The position numbers were made by a program, and so were the translations under genes. Source: Chungangia koreensis (lineage in GTDB: Bacteria; Bacillota; Bacilli; Bacillales_A; Planococcaceae). From it: DNA of 64,000 nt. The DNA is taken from positions 62,001 to 126,000 of the forward strand of contig NZ_JBHSEC010000005.1 in the NCBI RefSeq assembly GCF_042651785.1. The letters are read 5' to 3'. The notes below the pieces were generated by a model. It made no database searches, was not told where the DNA came from, and saw only the letters and a list, made by a program, of their open reading frames with translations. Within the stretch, counting starts at the first letter, position 1. Each line of letters begins with the position of its first letter. Below are positions 16,194 through 25,368 of the stretch, in pieces.

Positions 16194-17045
16194 ATGGAAC
16201 AATTTACATTTCATCAGATGACATTGAATTGGCTGCAAGGGGGCATTACAAATCTGGATGGAGGAACTATGTTCGGAGTTGTACCGAAGCCCGTTTGGTC
16301 AAAAAAGTATGCAGTTAACGAATTGAACCAAATTGAATTGCCGACTGATCCGATTTTAATTCGATATGAAGGGAAACATTTCGTAATTGACTCTGGTATT
16401 GGAAAAGGTAAGTTGACAGATAAACAGAAACGAAATTATGGGGCAACGGAAGAGTCGTCGATTAAAGACAGCTTGGCAGCATTAAATCTTACGGTCGAAG
16501 ACATCGATTACATGTTAATGACACATCTGCATTTTGACCATGCCGGTGGTCTGACAGAATGGGTGGACGGAGAATTGAAACCGGTGTTCCCGAATGCGAA
16601 AATTATAGTTTCAGAGATTGAATGGAACGAAATGCGGGAACCGAATATCCGCTCCAAAAATACATATTGGAAAGAAAACTGGGAACCTATTCAACATTTG
16701 GTTACTACGTTCAAAGATTCAATTGAGGTTCTCCCTGGAATTGAACTCATTCATACAGGCGGTCATAGCGAGGGTCATAGTATCGTTAAGCTTACACAAA
16801 ATGGGGATACGATCATTCATATGGGTGATATTATGCCGACCCATGCACACCAAAATCCGCTTTGGGTGTTGGCGTTCGATGATTATCCGATGACTTCTGT
16901 GTACGCAAAGGAACGCCTGATGAAAGAAGGTCTTGCGAACGGTTACTGGTTCAGCTTTTATCATGATGCCTTTTACCGGCTAATTAAATGGGACGAAGAA
17001 GGAAGAAATGTAGTGGGTGAATTGAAACGTGAGAGAAAAGATTAA
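16194..17045 (+). CDS. ytnP: Metallo-beta-lactamase-fold lactonase YtnP
   Basis: The 283-residue protein carries His-Leu-His-Phe-Asp-His-Ala-Gly-Gly at about residues 106-114, the HxHxDH zinc motif. Further metal ligands appear in Gly-Gly-His-Ser-Glu-Gly-His, in His-Met-Gly-Asp and in a final His (Phe-Tyr-His-Asp). B. subtilis YtnP, at the same place after trmB, is a quorum-quenching lactonase that interferes with Streptomyces signalling. Length (281 in B. subtilis) agrees. No signal peptide. Substrate here is inferred by homology only. Confidence 0.87.
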   Translation: MEQFTFHQMTLNWLQGGITNLDGGTMFGVVPKPVWSKKYAVNELNQIELPTDPILIRYEGKHFVIDSGIGKGKLTDKQKRNYGATEESSIKDSLAALNLTVEDIDYMLMTHLHFDHAGGLTEWVDGELKPVFPNAKIIVSEIEWNEMREPNIRSKNTYWKENWEPIQHLVTTFKDSIEVLPGIELIHTGGHSEGHSIVKLTQNGDTIIHMGDIMPTHAHQNPLWVLAFDDYPMTSVYAKERLMKEGLANGYWFSFYHDAFYRLIKWDEEGRNVVGELKRERKD

Positions 17046-17052
17046 ATACAGA

Positions 17053-17086
17053 GGCAGCACACTCCGGAGCGGGTGTGCTGTTTTTG
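17053..17086 (+). terminator. Terminator after ytnP
   Basis: Arms GCAGCACACTC and GGGTGTGCTG enclose a short CGGAGC loop, followed by TTTTT. Confidence 0.9.
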
Positions 17087-17095
17087 ACATTAGTA

Positions 17096-17410
17096 TTATA
17101 TTTTCGATAATTCCAAGATCGAGCCTGTCTTGGCATCTGCTGCAAATTCAAAACTTTCTGCTTCACCATTACGGATTCGGGAAATTCCACCCTTGTAAAC
17201 TTCCGTTCTAATTAAGCCTAATTCATGAGGTTCGGTTTTCATAGAAATCCAAGAGCCATCAATGGGCCCTTCTTCCTTAAATGCGGCTTTTACAGAATTT
17301 AAAACACTTTCTGCAGAAACGTTCCGATCCATTCTACGAACAGCTTCACTTATCGTGATACCTGCAATGATACCAGTAAAAACACCAGCCAGAAAATCGC
17401 TTAATTTCAA
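17096..17410 (-). CDS. ytzB: YtzB-like PepSY-domain protein
   Basis: TTG at 17410 is preferred because GGGAGG ends eight bases upstream; a TTG and a GTG slightly upstream are too close to that site. The 104-residue protein has an N-terminal hydrophobic helix (about residues 3-20), then one PepSY-type domain: Ala-Glu-Ser-Val-Leu-Asn-Ser-Val-Lys-Ala-Ala-Phe, Gly-Pro-Ile-Asp-Gly-Ser-Trp-Ile and a C-terminal Glu-Phe-Ala-Ala-Asp-Ala-Lys-Thr-Gly. It is probably anchored with the domain outside the cell. YtzB holds the same place in B. subtilis; its function is unknown, though PepSY domains are often thought to inhibit proteases. Confidence 0.78.
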   Translation of the reverse strand: MKLSDFLAGVFTGIIAGITISEAVRRMDRNVSAESVLNSVKAAFKEEGPIDGSWISMKTEPHELGLIRTEVYKGGISRIRNGEAESFEFAADAKTGSILELSKI

Positions 17411-17584
17411 CAAAAGCACCTCCCAATATACGTTTAGTTTACCATATCACTGCATGTTCCTCATTTTATATGCCGTTCCATTTCTTCTATTCAAAAAAAT
17501 TCGTTTTTCGAAATAGTAAGTATGGAAATATACCACCAAGTTGACTACAATAAAAAATGTAAAGTGATGAGGAGGCTAAGTTCA

Positions 17585-18658
17585 TTGAATTCAGAAACTT
17601 TAGAGTTATTTAGAACATTAACGGAATTACCAGGTGCTCCAGGAAATGAGCATGCGGTTCGCGCCTTTATGAGAAAAGAATTAGAAAAAGTATCCGATGA
17701 GATTATCCAAGACCGCCTCGGCGGAATATTTGGAGTGCGTAAAGGTGACGAAAACGGTCCACGAGTATTGGTTGCTGGCCATATGGATGAAGTCGGGTTT
17801 ATGGTAACTGGAATTACAGAAAACGGTATGATCCGCTTCCAGACATTGGGCGGATGGTGGAACCAAGTAATGTTAGCGCAGCAAGTTGAGGTTATTACAG
17901 AAAATGGGCCGGTACCTGGTGTTATCGGTTCAATCCCACCACATTTGTTAACGGAAGAAATCCGAAACAAACCAATGGATATTAAAAACATGCTCATTGA
18001 TATCGGTGCGGATGATCAAGAAGATGCGAAACGAATTGGCATTAAACCAGGACAACAAATTGTGCCTGCCACTAAATTCACTCCATTAGCCAATGAAAAG
18101 AAAATTTTGGCGAAGGCTTGGGACAACCGGTATGGATGCGGATTGTCCATCGAATTGCTGAAAGAATTGAAAGATGAAAAATTGCCGAATATGTTATTTT
18201 CCGGTGCAAACGTAATGGAAGAAGTAGGGCTTCGAGGAGCACAAGCTTCTGCCAACATGATTAAACCAGATATCTTCTTTGCGTTAGATTGCAGTGCAGC
18301 GAATGATGCTTCAGGGGATAAAAATGAGTTCGGACAACTTGGCAAAGGAACATTGCTTCGAATTTTTGACCGTTCCATGGTGACGCATCGCGGCATACGT
18401 GAGTTTGTTTTGGATACTGCTGAAACTCATAAGATCCCGTATCAATACTTCCTTTCCAATGGGGGGACAGATGCCGGTCGGGTCCATACATCGAATGAAG
18501 GGGTTCCGAGTACGGTTATCGGAATTTGCTCAAGATATATCCATACTTCCGGCTCGATCATTCATACGGATGATTACGCTGCAGCGAAGGAACTGCTCGT
18601 CAAGCTTGTCAAAGCGGCTGACAAAACGACAGTCGATACGATTAAAGAAAATAGCTAA
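17585..18658 (+). CDS. ytoP: M42-family aminopeptidase (YtoP, glutamyl aminopeptidase-like)
   Basis: TTG at 17585 lies nine bases after AGGAGG and gives a 357-residue protein, the normal YtoP length; an upstream ATG lacks a ribosome binding site. M42 motifs are clear: Ala-Gly-His-Met-Asp-Glu-Val-Gly-Phe-Met (first metal His and Asp), Lys-Ala-Trp-Asp-Asn-Arg-Tyr-Gly (bridging Asp), Val-Met-Glu-Glu-Val-Gly-Leu-Arg-Gly-Ala (catalytic Glu), Ala-Leu-Asp-Cys-Ser, and Gly-Thr-Asp-Ala-Gly with the final His in Ser-Arg-Tyr-Ile-His-Thr-Ser. These enzymes are cytoplasmic, metal-dependent, often dodecameric aminopeptidases. Confidence 0.9.
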   Translation: MNSETLELFRTLTELPGAPGNEHAVRAFMRKELEKVSDEIIQDRLGGIFGVRKGDENGPRVLVAGHMDEVGFMVTGITENGMIRFQTLGGWWNQVMLAQQVEVITENGPVPGVIGSIPPHLLTEEIRNKPMDIKNMLIDIGADDQEDAKRIGIKPGQQIVPATKFTPLANEKKILAKAWDNRYGCGLSIELLKELKDEKLPNMLFSGANVMEEVGLRGAQASANMIKPDIFFALDCSAANDASGDKNEFGQLGKGTLLRIFDRSMVTHRGIREFVLDTAETHKIPYQYFLSNGGTDAGRVHTSNEGVPSTVIGICSRYIHTSGSIIHTDDYAAAKELLVKLVKAADKTTVDTIKENS

Positions 18659-18698
18659 GCAGACGACCAGATCTTTGTTCTTGATATATGTAACTTTT

Positions 18699-18726
18699 AG
18701 CCGGTCTTCGTACCGGCTTTTCTTTA
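18699..18726 (+). terminator. Terminator after ytoP
   Basis: Arms AGCCGGT and ACCGGCT enclose a six-base CTTCGT loop and are followed by TTTCTTT. Confidence 0.82.
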
Positions 18727-18772
18727 TCGTGTGTAATCTTTGTATTTCTTTCTCTAAGATGGAGGTAGTAGG

Positions 18773-19291
18773 ATGAGAATTGCAATTGGAAGTAAAAATA
18801 AAGCAAAGACAGAAGCTGTCATATCAGTTGTTCAACAATTCATCGATGCAGAATTCGAGTTACGAGCCGTTCCATCCGGAGTATCCGACCAGCCTCTCTC
18901 CGATAAGGAAACACGAACGGGTGCGATTAACCGTGCGTTAAATGCTATAAAGGAATCGGGTGCAGATGCTGCATTTGGTTTGGAGGGTGGCGTGAGTGAA
19001 ATCGATGGCGAACTCTTTGTCTGCAACTGGGGAGCTATGGCGTTAGCGAATGGGGAAATTTACACGGCGGCAGGTGCCCAGATTCTACTTCCTGAGGAAG
19101 TGGCAGCTGAAGTACGGAACGGACGGGAACTTGGACCGGTCATGGATGACTATACGAACCGAAAGGATATCCGTTCGCACGATGGTGCCGTTGGCGTATT
19201 TACAAACGGACTCATCAATCGGAAAACGATGTTCGAACATGTCATACTTCTTGTTGTCGGACAATATCTATACTCCAAGAGGACGAACTAA
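18773..19291 (+). CDS. DUF84-family inosine/xanthosine triphosphatase
   Basis: The 172-residue protein opens with Met-Arg-Ile-Ala-Ile-Gly-Ser-Lys-Asn-Lys-Ala-Lys, the YjjX/DUF84 nucleotide-binding start. It continues with Ser-Gly-Val-Ser-Asp-Gln-Pro, Glu-Thr-Arg-Thr-Gly-Ala-Ile-Asn-Arg-Ala and Phe-Gly-Leu-Glu-Gly-Gly-Val. These proteins hydrolyse non-canonical purine nucleoside triphosphates (ITP/XTP) to keep them out of nucleic acids. ATG follows a GGAGG site. The protein is close to the family's usual length of about 170 residues. Confidence 0.85.
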   Translation: MRIAIGSKNKAKTEAVISVVQQFIDAEFELRAVPSGVSDQPLSDKETRTGAINRALNAIKESGADAAFGLEGGVSEIDGELFVCNWGAMALANGEIYTAAGAQILLPEEVAAEVRNGRELGPVMDDYTNRKDIRSHDGAVGVFTNGLINRKTMFEHVILLVVGQYLYSKRTN

Positions 19292-19366
19292 GTCCCTTCG
19301 GTTGCAACTCACACGAAACATGATTAAAATAATTCATAGCGAAATAAAGACTGGGGGAACTATGAG

Positions 19367-19882
19367 ATGATCCGCACATGGACAAAACTAGTCCTTGTCG
19401 CAGCCATTTTCCTATTTCTAAGTGCCTGCTCCACTTTGGAGGAAAGGGCAGCGGAAGGGATGGAAAAGGCGGAGGAGGTCTTTTTTAGCGAATCGGTGGA
19501 AGCGAACGAAAAAATAGAGAACGTTCAATTCTTCAAGCCTTCAAACTTCGCGCTTTCAGAAGAATCGGATGCACAAAATATTATTCTGACCAATCGGGGA
19601 GAAACGTTTGTTCTATTTGTTAATCCGAATGAAAAACAGGATAGTCGATTGTATTACGACATGTTGAAAGCTCAAAGTAACGAAGTCCTATATGAGAAAA
19701 CATTTGAAGAAAACGACCGTTTCGGTTTTGTAGCTGTTGTTCAAAATGCAGAGAATGTTATGGAGATTATCAACAGCTCTGGTGGAATCAAAATGTCTAC
19801 ATTAGCTGAAGAAGATCATGTAGAAGACCATATAGAAACGATGATGAAAGTCGTAAACTCTGTACGTATAAGCAAACCATAA
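19367..19882 (+). CDS. Putative lipoprotein of unknown function
   Basis: The 171-residue protein has a signal peptide with a hydrophobic core at residues 8-19 and a lipobox Leu-Ser-Ala-Cys (Cys at about 21), so it should be a diacylglyceryl-anchored exported lipoprotein. The mature part is acidic, with an amphipathic Glu/Ala-rich helix followed by a small alpha/beta domain; no known domain was recognised. ATG lies nine bases after TGGGGGA. It lies just upstream of ytpQ-ytpR on the same strand, 64 bases before ytpQ. Function unknown. Confidence 0.75.
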   Translation: MIRTWTKLVLVAAIFLFLSACSTLEERAAEGMEKAEEVFFSESVEANEKIENVQFFKPSNFALSEESDAQNIILTNRGETFVLFVNPNEKQDSRLYYDMLKAQSNEVLYEKTFEENDRFGFVAVVQNAENVMEIINSSGGIKMSTLAEEDHVEDHIETMMKVVNSVRISKP

Positions 19883-19946
19883 GAATGTTAAGAATGGTTC
19901 ACCCTTTTAGAGTGGACCTTTTATTTTGCAGAAAGGGTGTGGCAGG

Positions 19947-20762
19947 GTGAAATCGGAACAACTTGTTGAACAACTGAAGGACCGTCTGCCTGCTGGACGT
20001 TTCACTTTTCGATTCGATAAAAAAAACGATAGTTTACGGTTAGAACATAAGGAATTGAGAAAAGGGATCGATATTTCTTTGCCGCCGATCATTGCCAAAT
20101 ATGAAACGGTTAAAGAAAAGGCAATAGATGAAGTGGTATATACCGTATCTGAAACCTTCAAGGCGATGGAGAAGGAAATGACGGAAGGTTTCGGCGGAAG
20201 TTCCATTATTTACCCGGTCATCCGATCCACCTCCTTTCCTTTGCAGTCAAAAGAAGGACATGACTTTGTAGTTACCGACCATACGGCTGAAACGAGAATA
20301 TTTTACGCTTTAGATATGGGTTCAACGTACCGCCTGGTGGATCAGAGTATGTTAGAGGAATTGCATGTAACAGAAGCGTCCGTCCGAGAAATGGCACGTT
20401 TCTCCGTTCGGAATTTGCCTACAGAAGTGAAAAAAGACGAAGTCTCAGGTAACTATTTCTATTTCGTAAATTCTAATGATGGATATGATGCAAGCCGGAT
20501 TTTGAATGATCAGTTCCTAAAAGACATGTATGGACAAATTGAAGGCGACATGACAGTGTCCGTGCCACATCAGGATGTTTTGATCATTGGGGATATCCGG
20601 AATGAGACAGGCTATGATGTTCTCGCTCAAATGACCATGCATTTCTTCACAGTAGGATTAGTGCCCGTTACTTCGTTATCATTTATATATGAAGACGGCA
20701 AACTTGAACCGATTTTCATATTAGCTAAAAACCGTGTGAAAAAGGAGAAAGATGAGCAATGA
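19947..20762 (+). CDS. ytpQ: DUF1444 family protein YtpQ
   Basis: GTG at 19947 preceded by AAAGGG gives a 271-residue protein; an in-frame TTG seven codons upstream is possible but has no site in front. The sequence has no membrane helix or signal peptide. It shows Asn-Leu-Pro-Thr-Glu-Val-Lys-Lys-Asp and Phe-Val-Asn-Ser-Asn-Asp-Gly-Tyr-Asp-Ala-Ser-Arg-Ile-Leu-Asn at about 160-185, a segment recurring in DUF1444. Function of the family is unknown. It overlaps ytpR by four bases (ATGA), so the two are translationally coupled, as in B. subtilis. Confidence 0.82.
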   Translation: MKSEQLVEQLKDRLPAGRFTFRFDKKNDSLRLEHKELRKGIDISLPPIIAKYETVKEKAIDEVVYTVSETFKAMEKEMTEGFGGSSIIYPVIRSTSFPLQSKEGHDFVVTDHTAETRIFYALDMGSTYRLVDQSMLEELHVTEASVREMARFSVRNLPTEVKKDEVSGNYFYFVNSNDGYDASRILNDQFLKDMYGQIEGDMTVSVPHQDVLIIGDIRNETGYDVLAQMTMHFFTVGLVPVTSLSFIYEDGKLEPIFILAKNRVKKEKDEQ

Positions 20763-21364
20763 ATATTTTTTACAACATTAGCGGTGTAGGAGATGTCCTG
20801 TTAGTTCAATTGACAGCTGAACGGTCTGACAAGGTTGTATCTGAAAGTAGTGGCGACGTCACCTTGATTCGTAACTCTGAAAATAATGATTTGGTGGCCA
20901 TAAACTTATTCAATTGCAGTAAGTATTTTGCGGTCTCTGATCATGGACAAGTCAATTTGAACTCGGACATTGTCGAACAATTGAATAGCGCTTTAAAGGA
21001 AAATGGCGTGGACATCGTGCTCGATGTTGACCTATCACCTAAATTCGTTGTCGGTCATGTCCTTTCGAAGGAATCTCATCCAAATGCTGACAAACTCAGC
21101 GTATGTGTTGTGGATATAGGCGACAGCAAACTCCAGATTGTCTGTGGTGCACCGAATGTTGAAGCTGGCCAGAAAGTGGTGGTAGCCAAGGTTGGGGCAG
21201 TCATGCCTTCTGGGATGATCATCCGTGACGCTGAGCTTCGTGGAGTACCATCCAGTGGCATGATTTGCTCCGCAAAAGAGTTGAATCTCCCGGATGCTCC
21301 ACAAGAAAAAGGGATTTTAGTATTGGACGATATTGCAGAAGCAGGATCTCCTTATTTGTTTTAA
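20759..21364 (+). CDS. ytpR: YtpR, stand-alone tRNA-binding (EMAP/TRBD) domain protein
   Basis: The 201-residue protein has an N-terminal domain of about 90 residues specific to YtpR. A C-terminal tRNA-binding OB fold follows: Val-Val-Gly-His-Val-Leu-Ser-Lys-Glu-Ser-His-Pro-Asn-Ala-Asp-Lys-Leu, Gln-Ile-Val-Cys-Gly-Ala-Pro-Asn-Val, and Gly-Val-Pro-Ser-Ser-Gly-Met-Ile-Cys-Ser. The same domain sits at the N-terminus of PheT and the C-terminus of MetG. Here it is free-standing, so it likely binds structured RNA; its role is unsettled. Length equals the B. subtilis protein. Confidence 0.88.
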   Translation: MNIFYNISGVGDVLLVQLTAERSDKVVSESSGDVTLIRNSENNDLVAINLFNCSKYFAVSDHGQVNLNSDIVEQLNSALKENGVDIVLDVDLSPKFVVGHVLSKESHPNADKLSVCVVDIGDSKLQIVCGAPNVEAGQKVVVAKVGAVMPSGMIIRDAELRGVPSSGMICSAKELNLPDAPQEKGILVLDDIAEAGSPYLF

Positions 21365-21378
21365 GACCTACAATAGAG

Positions 21379-21408
21379 AAGCATGCCTTTTCAGGTATGC
21401 TTTTTTTA
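21379..21408 (+). terminator. Terminator after ytpR
   Basis: Arms AAGCATGCC and GGTATGCTT pair with one G-U wobble around a TTTTCA loop, followed by seven T. Confidence 0.88.
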
Positions 21409-21478
21409 TTTCCTTCCAATAATATCCTTTTAACCTCAACGAAACTATTAAACTCGCTATAAATGGTACAGAAGTAGT

Positions 21479-21507
21479 TTGATTCACCTCTTTTAAACTG
21501 ATAAAAT
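21479..21507 (+). promoter_or_regulatory. Sigma-A promoter for sftA
   Basis: TTGATT (21479-21484), a 17-base spacer and TAAAAT (21502-21507) lie about 32 bases before the sftA start. The match is 4/6 at -35 and 5/6 at -10 with ideal spacing. Confidence 0.65.
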
Positions 21508-21538
21508 GAATTGATTCATATGAAAAGAGTGATAGAAG

Positions 21539-23872
21539 TTGAAGATATTCAAAAAATGGCAGCGTTTCTTCAGTCAAGAGGACATAGAAGTCGAGCCGTT
21601 AGATGAATGGACAAATGATGCTGAAGAATCAGAGCCTTTACATACGAAACCAAAATTCCGTTTCCCTCTAATATCAGATGAGGAACGAACTCGCATTTTA
21701 AATGGAGAAGTTCCACAAACTACGAGTAATCGTGAAATAGAAGAAGATGTACAACCGCTTTACATGCATGAAAAATGGAGAAGAGATAGGGAAAACACAG
21801 TCGTCCACACAGCGACAGGAAATCGTCAAAGTAGACCGAAAGTCGATTCTCCCAAAGAAATAATAAGTGAGCCAATAAAGACCGAGCAAGAAGTGACTTC
21901 CACTAACCGAAGATATACTCCGTCGAAATTCGCATCACCGGTATACGGGTACACTCAGAAACAAAAGAAGGACGAATGGACGGAACCTTCTGTTGAAGAA
22001 ATCACAAACGATCTTGAGCGTTTTGAAACTGAAGTAGTGACTTTCGCTGAAGAGGTCGCTGCTGCTGCAATACAGACTTCTGATGTATCCGTGGAAGAAA
22101 CGATAGAAGATAGTCCGTTTTACCATCAACAGTTAACAAGCGAAACACAGATTGAATCAAAGAATATTGAAAATGAACGCGAATTAGAAGATGTACAAAT
22201 AGAACAAGCAGAACAACCAGTCATAACAGAACAAGTAGAACAAGTAGAACAACCAGCACAACTTGAACCACCTTCAAGCGGTCAAGCGGTGGAAAGGGAA
22301 GAAAAAAAGAGCAGTCGGACGACACCTTTTAATGTTCTCATGCTAAAATCAGACCGCAAAAAAATGGAACGTGCTACGTTGCCAAGTGTAGAAAAACCGG
22401 CAGTAAAGAACGAAAAATCAGAACAAGCTATTCCAGCGTATAATACAAAATCGAATGAATCGTATATGTTTCCGTCTCTCGAATATTTACTACCACCTGA
22501 GAGGAAATTGGAAGACCGTGAGTGGATGGCATCCCAAGCAGCGAAATTGGAAGAGGCGCTATCTTACTTCCAGGTGAAGGGTAAAGTCATTCATATCATG
22601 CAGGGTCCATCTGTTACCCAGTTTGAACTAACGGTCGGACACGGAACGAAAGTCAGTAAAATACGGAATTTGACTGACGATTTAAAATTGGCTCTTGCCG
22701 CAAAAGATATAAGAATCCAAGCGCCGATTCCCGGAAAAAGCTCCATTGGGATTGAGATTCCAAACCGTGTAGCAAGGCCTGTCAGAATCTCGGAAATTAT
22801 AGGAAGTCCTGAATTCAAAAATTCAGAATCTCCATTGGAGGCAGTACTTGGGTTAGACTTAACGGGTAAACCTGCGACAATCGATCTTCGCAAAATGCCC
22901 CATGGACTAATTGCAGGCGCTACTGGTTCCGGTAAGTCGGTCAGCATCAACTCCATATTGGTTAGTTTACTTTATAAGTCTGCACCTGAGGATTTACGTC
23001 TTTTATTGATCGACCCTAAGGTGGTCGAATTGGCGCCATACAACCACATACCACATTTAATCAGTCCCGTCATAACGGATGTCAAGGCAGCGAATGCCGC
23101 TTTGAAATGGGCTGTGGAAGAGATGGAAAGACGCTATCAGTTATTCGCTCATACTGGAGTGAGGGATATATCCCGCTACAATTCGATGGCGATTGACAAG
23201 GGACAATATGCTCTTAAATTACCATATATTTTAATCGTCATTGATGAATTAGCAGACCTCATGATGATGGCTCCTGCAGAAGTGGAGGAATCCATCAGCC
23301 GCATCGCGCAAAAAGCGAGAGCATGTGGAATACACTTAATCATTGCTACGCAAAGACCATCAGTCGATGTCATCACAGGACTGATTAAAGCAAATATTCC
23401 TACTCGAATCGCATTTTCTGTTTCTTCTCAAATTGATTCAAGAACGATTATTGATATTGTGGGAGCGGAAAGGCTATTAGGAAAAGGTGATATGCTTTAC
23501 TTGGGTAATGGCATGTCGGCTCCTGCACGACTACAAGGTACTTACGTGTCCGATGACGAAATTGAACGTGTAGTCGCTCATGTGCGAGAACAAGCTGAGC
23601 CGGATTATTTCTTCCAACAGGAAGAATTGATTAAACGAAGTGACAGTATAGAAGAAAAAGATGAGCTATTTGAAGAAGCATGCCGTTTCATTGTTGAGAG
23701 CGGAAATGCCTCTACCTCGTTGTTACAGAGGAAATTTCATATAGGATATAACCGTGCCGCACGATTGATTGATCAATTAGAAGAGAACGGTTTTATTTCC
23801 GAGCAGAATGGCAGTAAGCCAAGGGAAGTATACTTGACTGAACCAGAGCTTAGCGGCATTTTGGATGGTTGA
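21539..23872 (+). CDS. sftA: DNA translocase SftA (FtsK/SpoIIIE family, soluble)
   Basis: The 777-residue protein has no N-terminal membrane helices, unlike SpoIIIE. Residues 1-300 are a long hydrophilic Glu/Gln-rich linker with Glu-Gln-Val-Glu-Gln-type repeats. The motor follows, with alpha-domain Glu-Leu-Thr-Val-Gly-His-Gly, Walker A Gly-Ala-Thr-Gly-Ser-Gly-Lys-Ser at about 460-467, Walker B Leu-Ile-Val-Ile-Asp-Glu-Leu-Ala-Asp-Leu and the Ala-Thr-Gln-Arg-Pro segment. The last 65 residues form the DNA-reading gamma winged helix. SftA moves trapped chromosome DNA away from the closing septum. TTG is the apparent start, with only a weak ribosome binding site. Confidence 0.9.
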   Translation: MKIFKKWQRFFSQEDIEVEPLDEWTNDAEESEPLHTKPKFRFPLISDEERTRILNGEVPQTTSNREIEEDVQPLYMHEKWRRDRENTVVHTATGNRQSRPKVDSPKEIISEPIKTEQEVTSTNRRYTPSKFASPVYGYTQKQKKDEWTEPSVEEITNDLERFETEVVTFAEEVAAAAIQTSDVSVEETIEDSPFYHQQLTSETQIESKNIENERELEDVQIEQAEQPVITEQVEQVEQPAQLEPPSSGQAVEREEKKSSRTTPFNVLMLKSDRKKMERATLPSVEKPAVKNEKSEQAIPAYNTKSNESYMFPSLEYLLPPERKLEDREWMASQAAKLEEALSYFQVKGKVIHIMQGPSVTQFELTVGHGTKVSKIRNLTDDLKLALAAKDIRIQAPIPGKSSIGIEIPNRVARPVRISEIIGSPEFKNSESPLEAVLGLDLTGKPATIDLRKMPHGLIAGATGSGKSVSINSILVSLLYKSAPEDLRLLLIDPKVVELAPYNHIPHLISPVITDVKAANAALKWAVEEMERRYQLFAHTGVRDISRYNSMAIDKGQYALKLPYILIVIDELADLMMMAPAEVEESISRIAQKARACGIHLIIATQRPSVDVITGLIKANIPTRIAFSVSSQIDSRTIIDIVGAERLLGKGDMLYLGNGMSAPARLQGTYVSDDEIERVVAHVREQAEPDYFFQQEELIKRSDSIEEKDELFEEACRFIVESGNASTSLLQRKFHIGYNRAARLIDQLEENGFISEQNGSKPREVYLTEPELSGILDG

Positions 23873-23983
23873 ACTGAAATCATTTGATTGTCATAAGCCA
23901 AGGAATAGTTGCCCTCATATTAGGGTAAGGATAAGTCAAAGTTTAGAAAGGGAATGGATTTATTCCCGGGAGGTTCAAATTTT

Positions 23984-25297
23984 ATGACAGTATTTCATTT
24001 TACAGGCATTAAAGGCTCAGGAATGAGCTCACTTGCACAAATCCTCCATGATTCTGGTGAGACAGTGCAAGGGTCCGATATCGATAAATATTTCTTTACT
24101 GAAAACCCATTAATCGAGAGGGGCATACCTATACTTCCTTTCGATCCGGAAAACATACAACCAGGTATGACTTTAATAGCTGGAAATGCATTTCCAGACT
24201 CTCATCCCGAAATTGTCAGAGCAAACGAAATCGGTGTGGAAGTTATTCGCTATCATGTATTTTTAGGCGAGTATATGAACCGTTTCACTTCAATTGCCAT
24301 TACTGGTTCGCACGGTAAAACATCTACAACAGGTTTGATGTCCCATGTGCTAAGCGGTTATAAGCCGACATCCTATTTAATAGGGGATGGCACGGGCAGT
24401 GGTGAAAAGGAGTCGGAAATCTTTGTCTTTGAAGCTTGTGAATACCGGCGACATTTTCTTGCTTATCATCCCGATTATGCAATCATGACAAACATCGATT
24501 TCGATCATCCGGATTATTTTGCTGATGTAAATGACGTTTTTGAAGCGTTTCAATCGATGGCGCTACAGGTGAAAAAAGCGATTATCGCTTATGGTGATGA
24601 TGAACGGTTGCCAAAGCTTCAAGCAAATGTACCAGTCGTATTTTACGGGTTCGGTCCTGAAAACGATTTTGCTGCGCGCAACATTGAAAAAACAACTTCG
24701 GGGACTTCCTTTGATGTGTTTGTGAGAAATGAGTTCTATCATTCCTTTAGTATTCCACTTTACGGAGATCATGCTGTATTGAATTCTTTAGCTGTCATTT
24801 CTCTATGTCATTATGAAGGGATTTCGGCTGAATTGATTGAGCAACAGTTGCAAACATTCACGGGAGTGAAACGTAGATTTACTGTTTCACAAATTGGTGG
24901 ACGTACACTAATTGATGACTACGCTCATCACCCGACTGAGATTAAAGCGACCATCCAGTCAGCAAGGCAGAAATACCCTGATCGCGAAATTGTCGCGATT
25001 TTCCAGCCTCATACGTTTACGAGGACGAAAGCGTTTCTTCAGGAATTCGCTGATAGTTTAATGGGGGCCGATCAAGTATATCTATGCGAAATCTTTGGCT
25101 CTGCCAGAGAGCAATCAGGCATGTTATCGATTGAAGATCTCATCAGTAAAATTGAAGGCAGTAAGTTATTGACGACAGAAGGAATTGAGGAACTTTTAGT
25201 TCATGGCGATGCGGTTTACCTGTTTATGGGTGCTGGTGATGTTCAAAAATTCCAGCAATCGTTTGAACAAATCGTGACAAAAAACGAAACAGTTTGA
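23984..25297 (+). CDS. murC: UDP-N-acetylmuramate--L-alanine ligase
   Basis: ATG at 23984 after CGGGAGG is preferred over an upstream in-frame ATG. The 437-residue protein has the MurC N-terminal motif His-Phe-Thr-Gly-Ile-Lys-Gly-Ser-Gly-Met-Ser-Ser-Leu-Ala (UDP-sugar binding), the Mur ligase P-loop Ile-Thr-Gly-Ser-His-Gly-Lys-Thr-Ser-Thr at about 105-114, the Glu-Ala-Cys-Glu-Tyr-Arg-Arg-His segment, and Asp-Asp-Tyr-Ala-His-His-Pro-Thr-Glu in the C-terminal domain. It adds L-alanine to UDP-MurNAc in the cytoplasm. It follows sftA, as in B. subtilis. Confidence 0.95.
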   Translation: MTVFHFTGIKGSGMSSLAQILHDSGETVQGSDIDKYFFTENPLIERGIPILPFDPENIQPGMTLIAGNAFPDSHPEIVRANEIGVEVIRYHVFLGEYMNRFTSIAITGSHGKTSTTGLMSHVLSGYKPTSYLIGDGTGSGEKESEIFVFEACEYRRHFLAYHPDYAIMTNIDFDHPDYFADVNDVFEAFQSMALQVKKAIIAYGDDERLPKLQANVPVVFYGFGPENDFAARNIEKTTSGTSFDVFVRNEFYHSFSIPLYGDHAVLNSLAVISLCHYEGISAELIEQQLQTFTGVKRRFTVSQIGGRTLIDDYAHHPTEIKATIQSARQKYPDREIVAIFQPHTFTRTKAFLQEFADSLMGADQVYLCEIFGSAREQSGMLSIEDLISKIEGSKLLTTEGIEELLVHGDAVYLFMGAGDVQKFQQSFEQIVTKNETV

Positions 25298-25324
25298 CCG
25301 AATGGTTGAACTGTTTCTTTCATT
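25284..25324 (+). terminator. Possible terminator after murC
   Basis: GAAACAGTT and AACTGTTTC are perfect arms, extended by TGACC/GGTTG toward the loop. They are followed by a TTTCATTT tract, so the T run is imperfect. The hairpin spans the stop codon. Confidence 0.6.
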
Positions 25325-25368
25325 TGGCAGGATAAATTTGCGAATATGGAGAATACCTATTGATAGGC

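Noticed and set aside
22190..22270. Repeat-like Glu-Gln-Val-Glu-Gln coding stretch in sftA as a mobile or CRISPR-like repeat
   Set aside because: The repeats are short, in frame and part of the disordered linker usual in SftA proteins.
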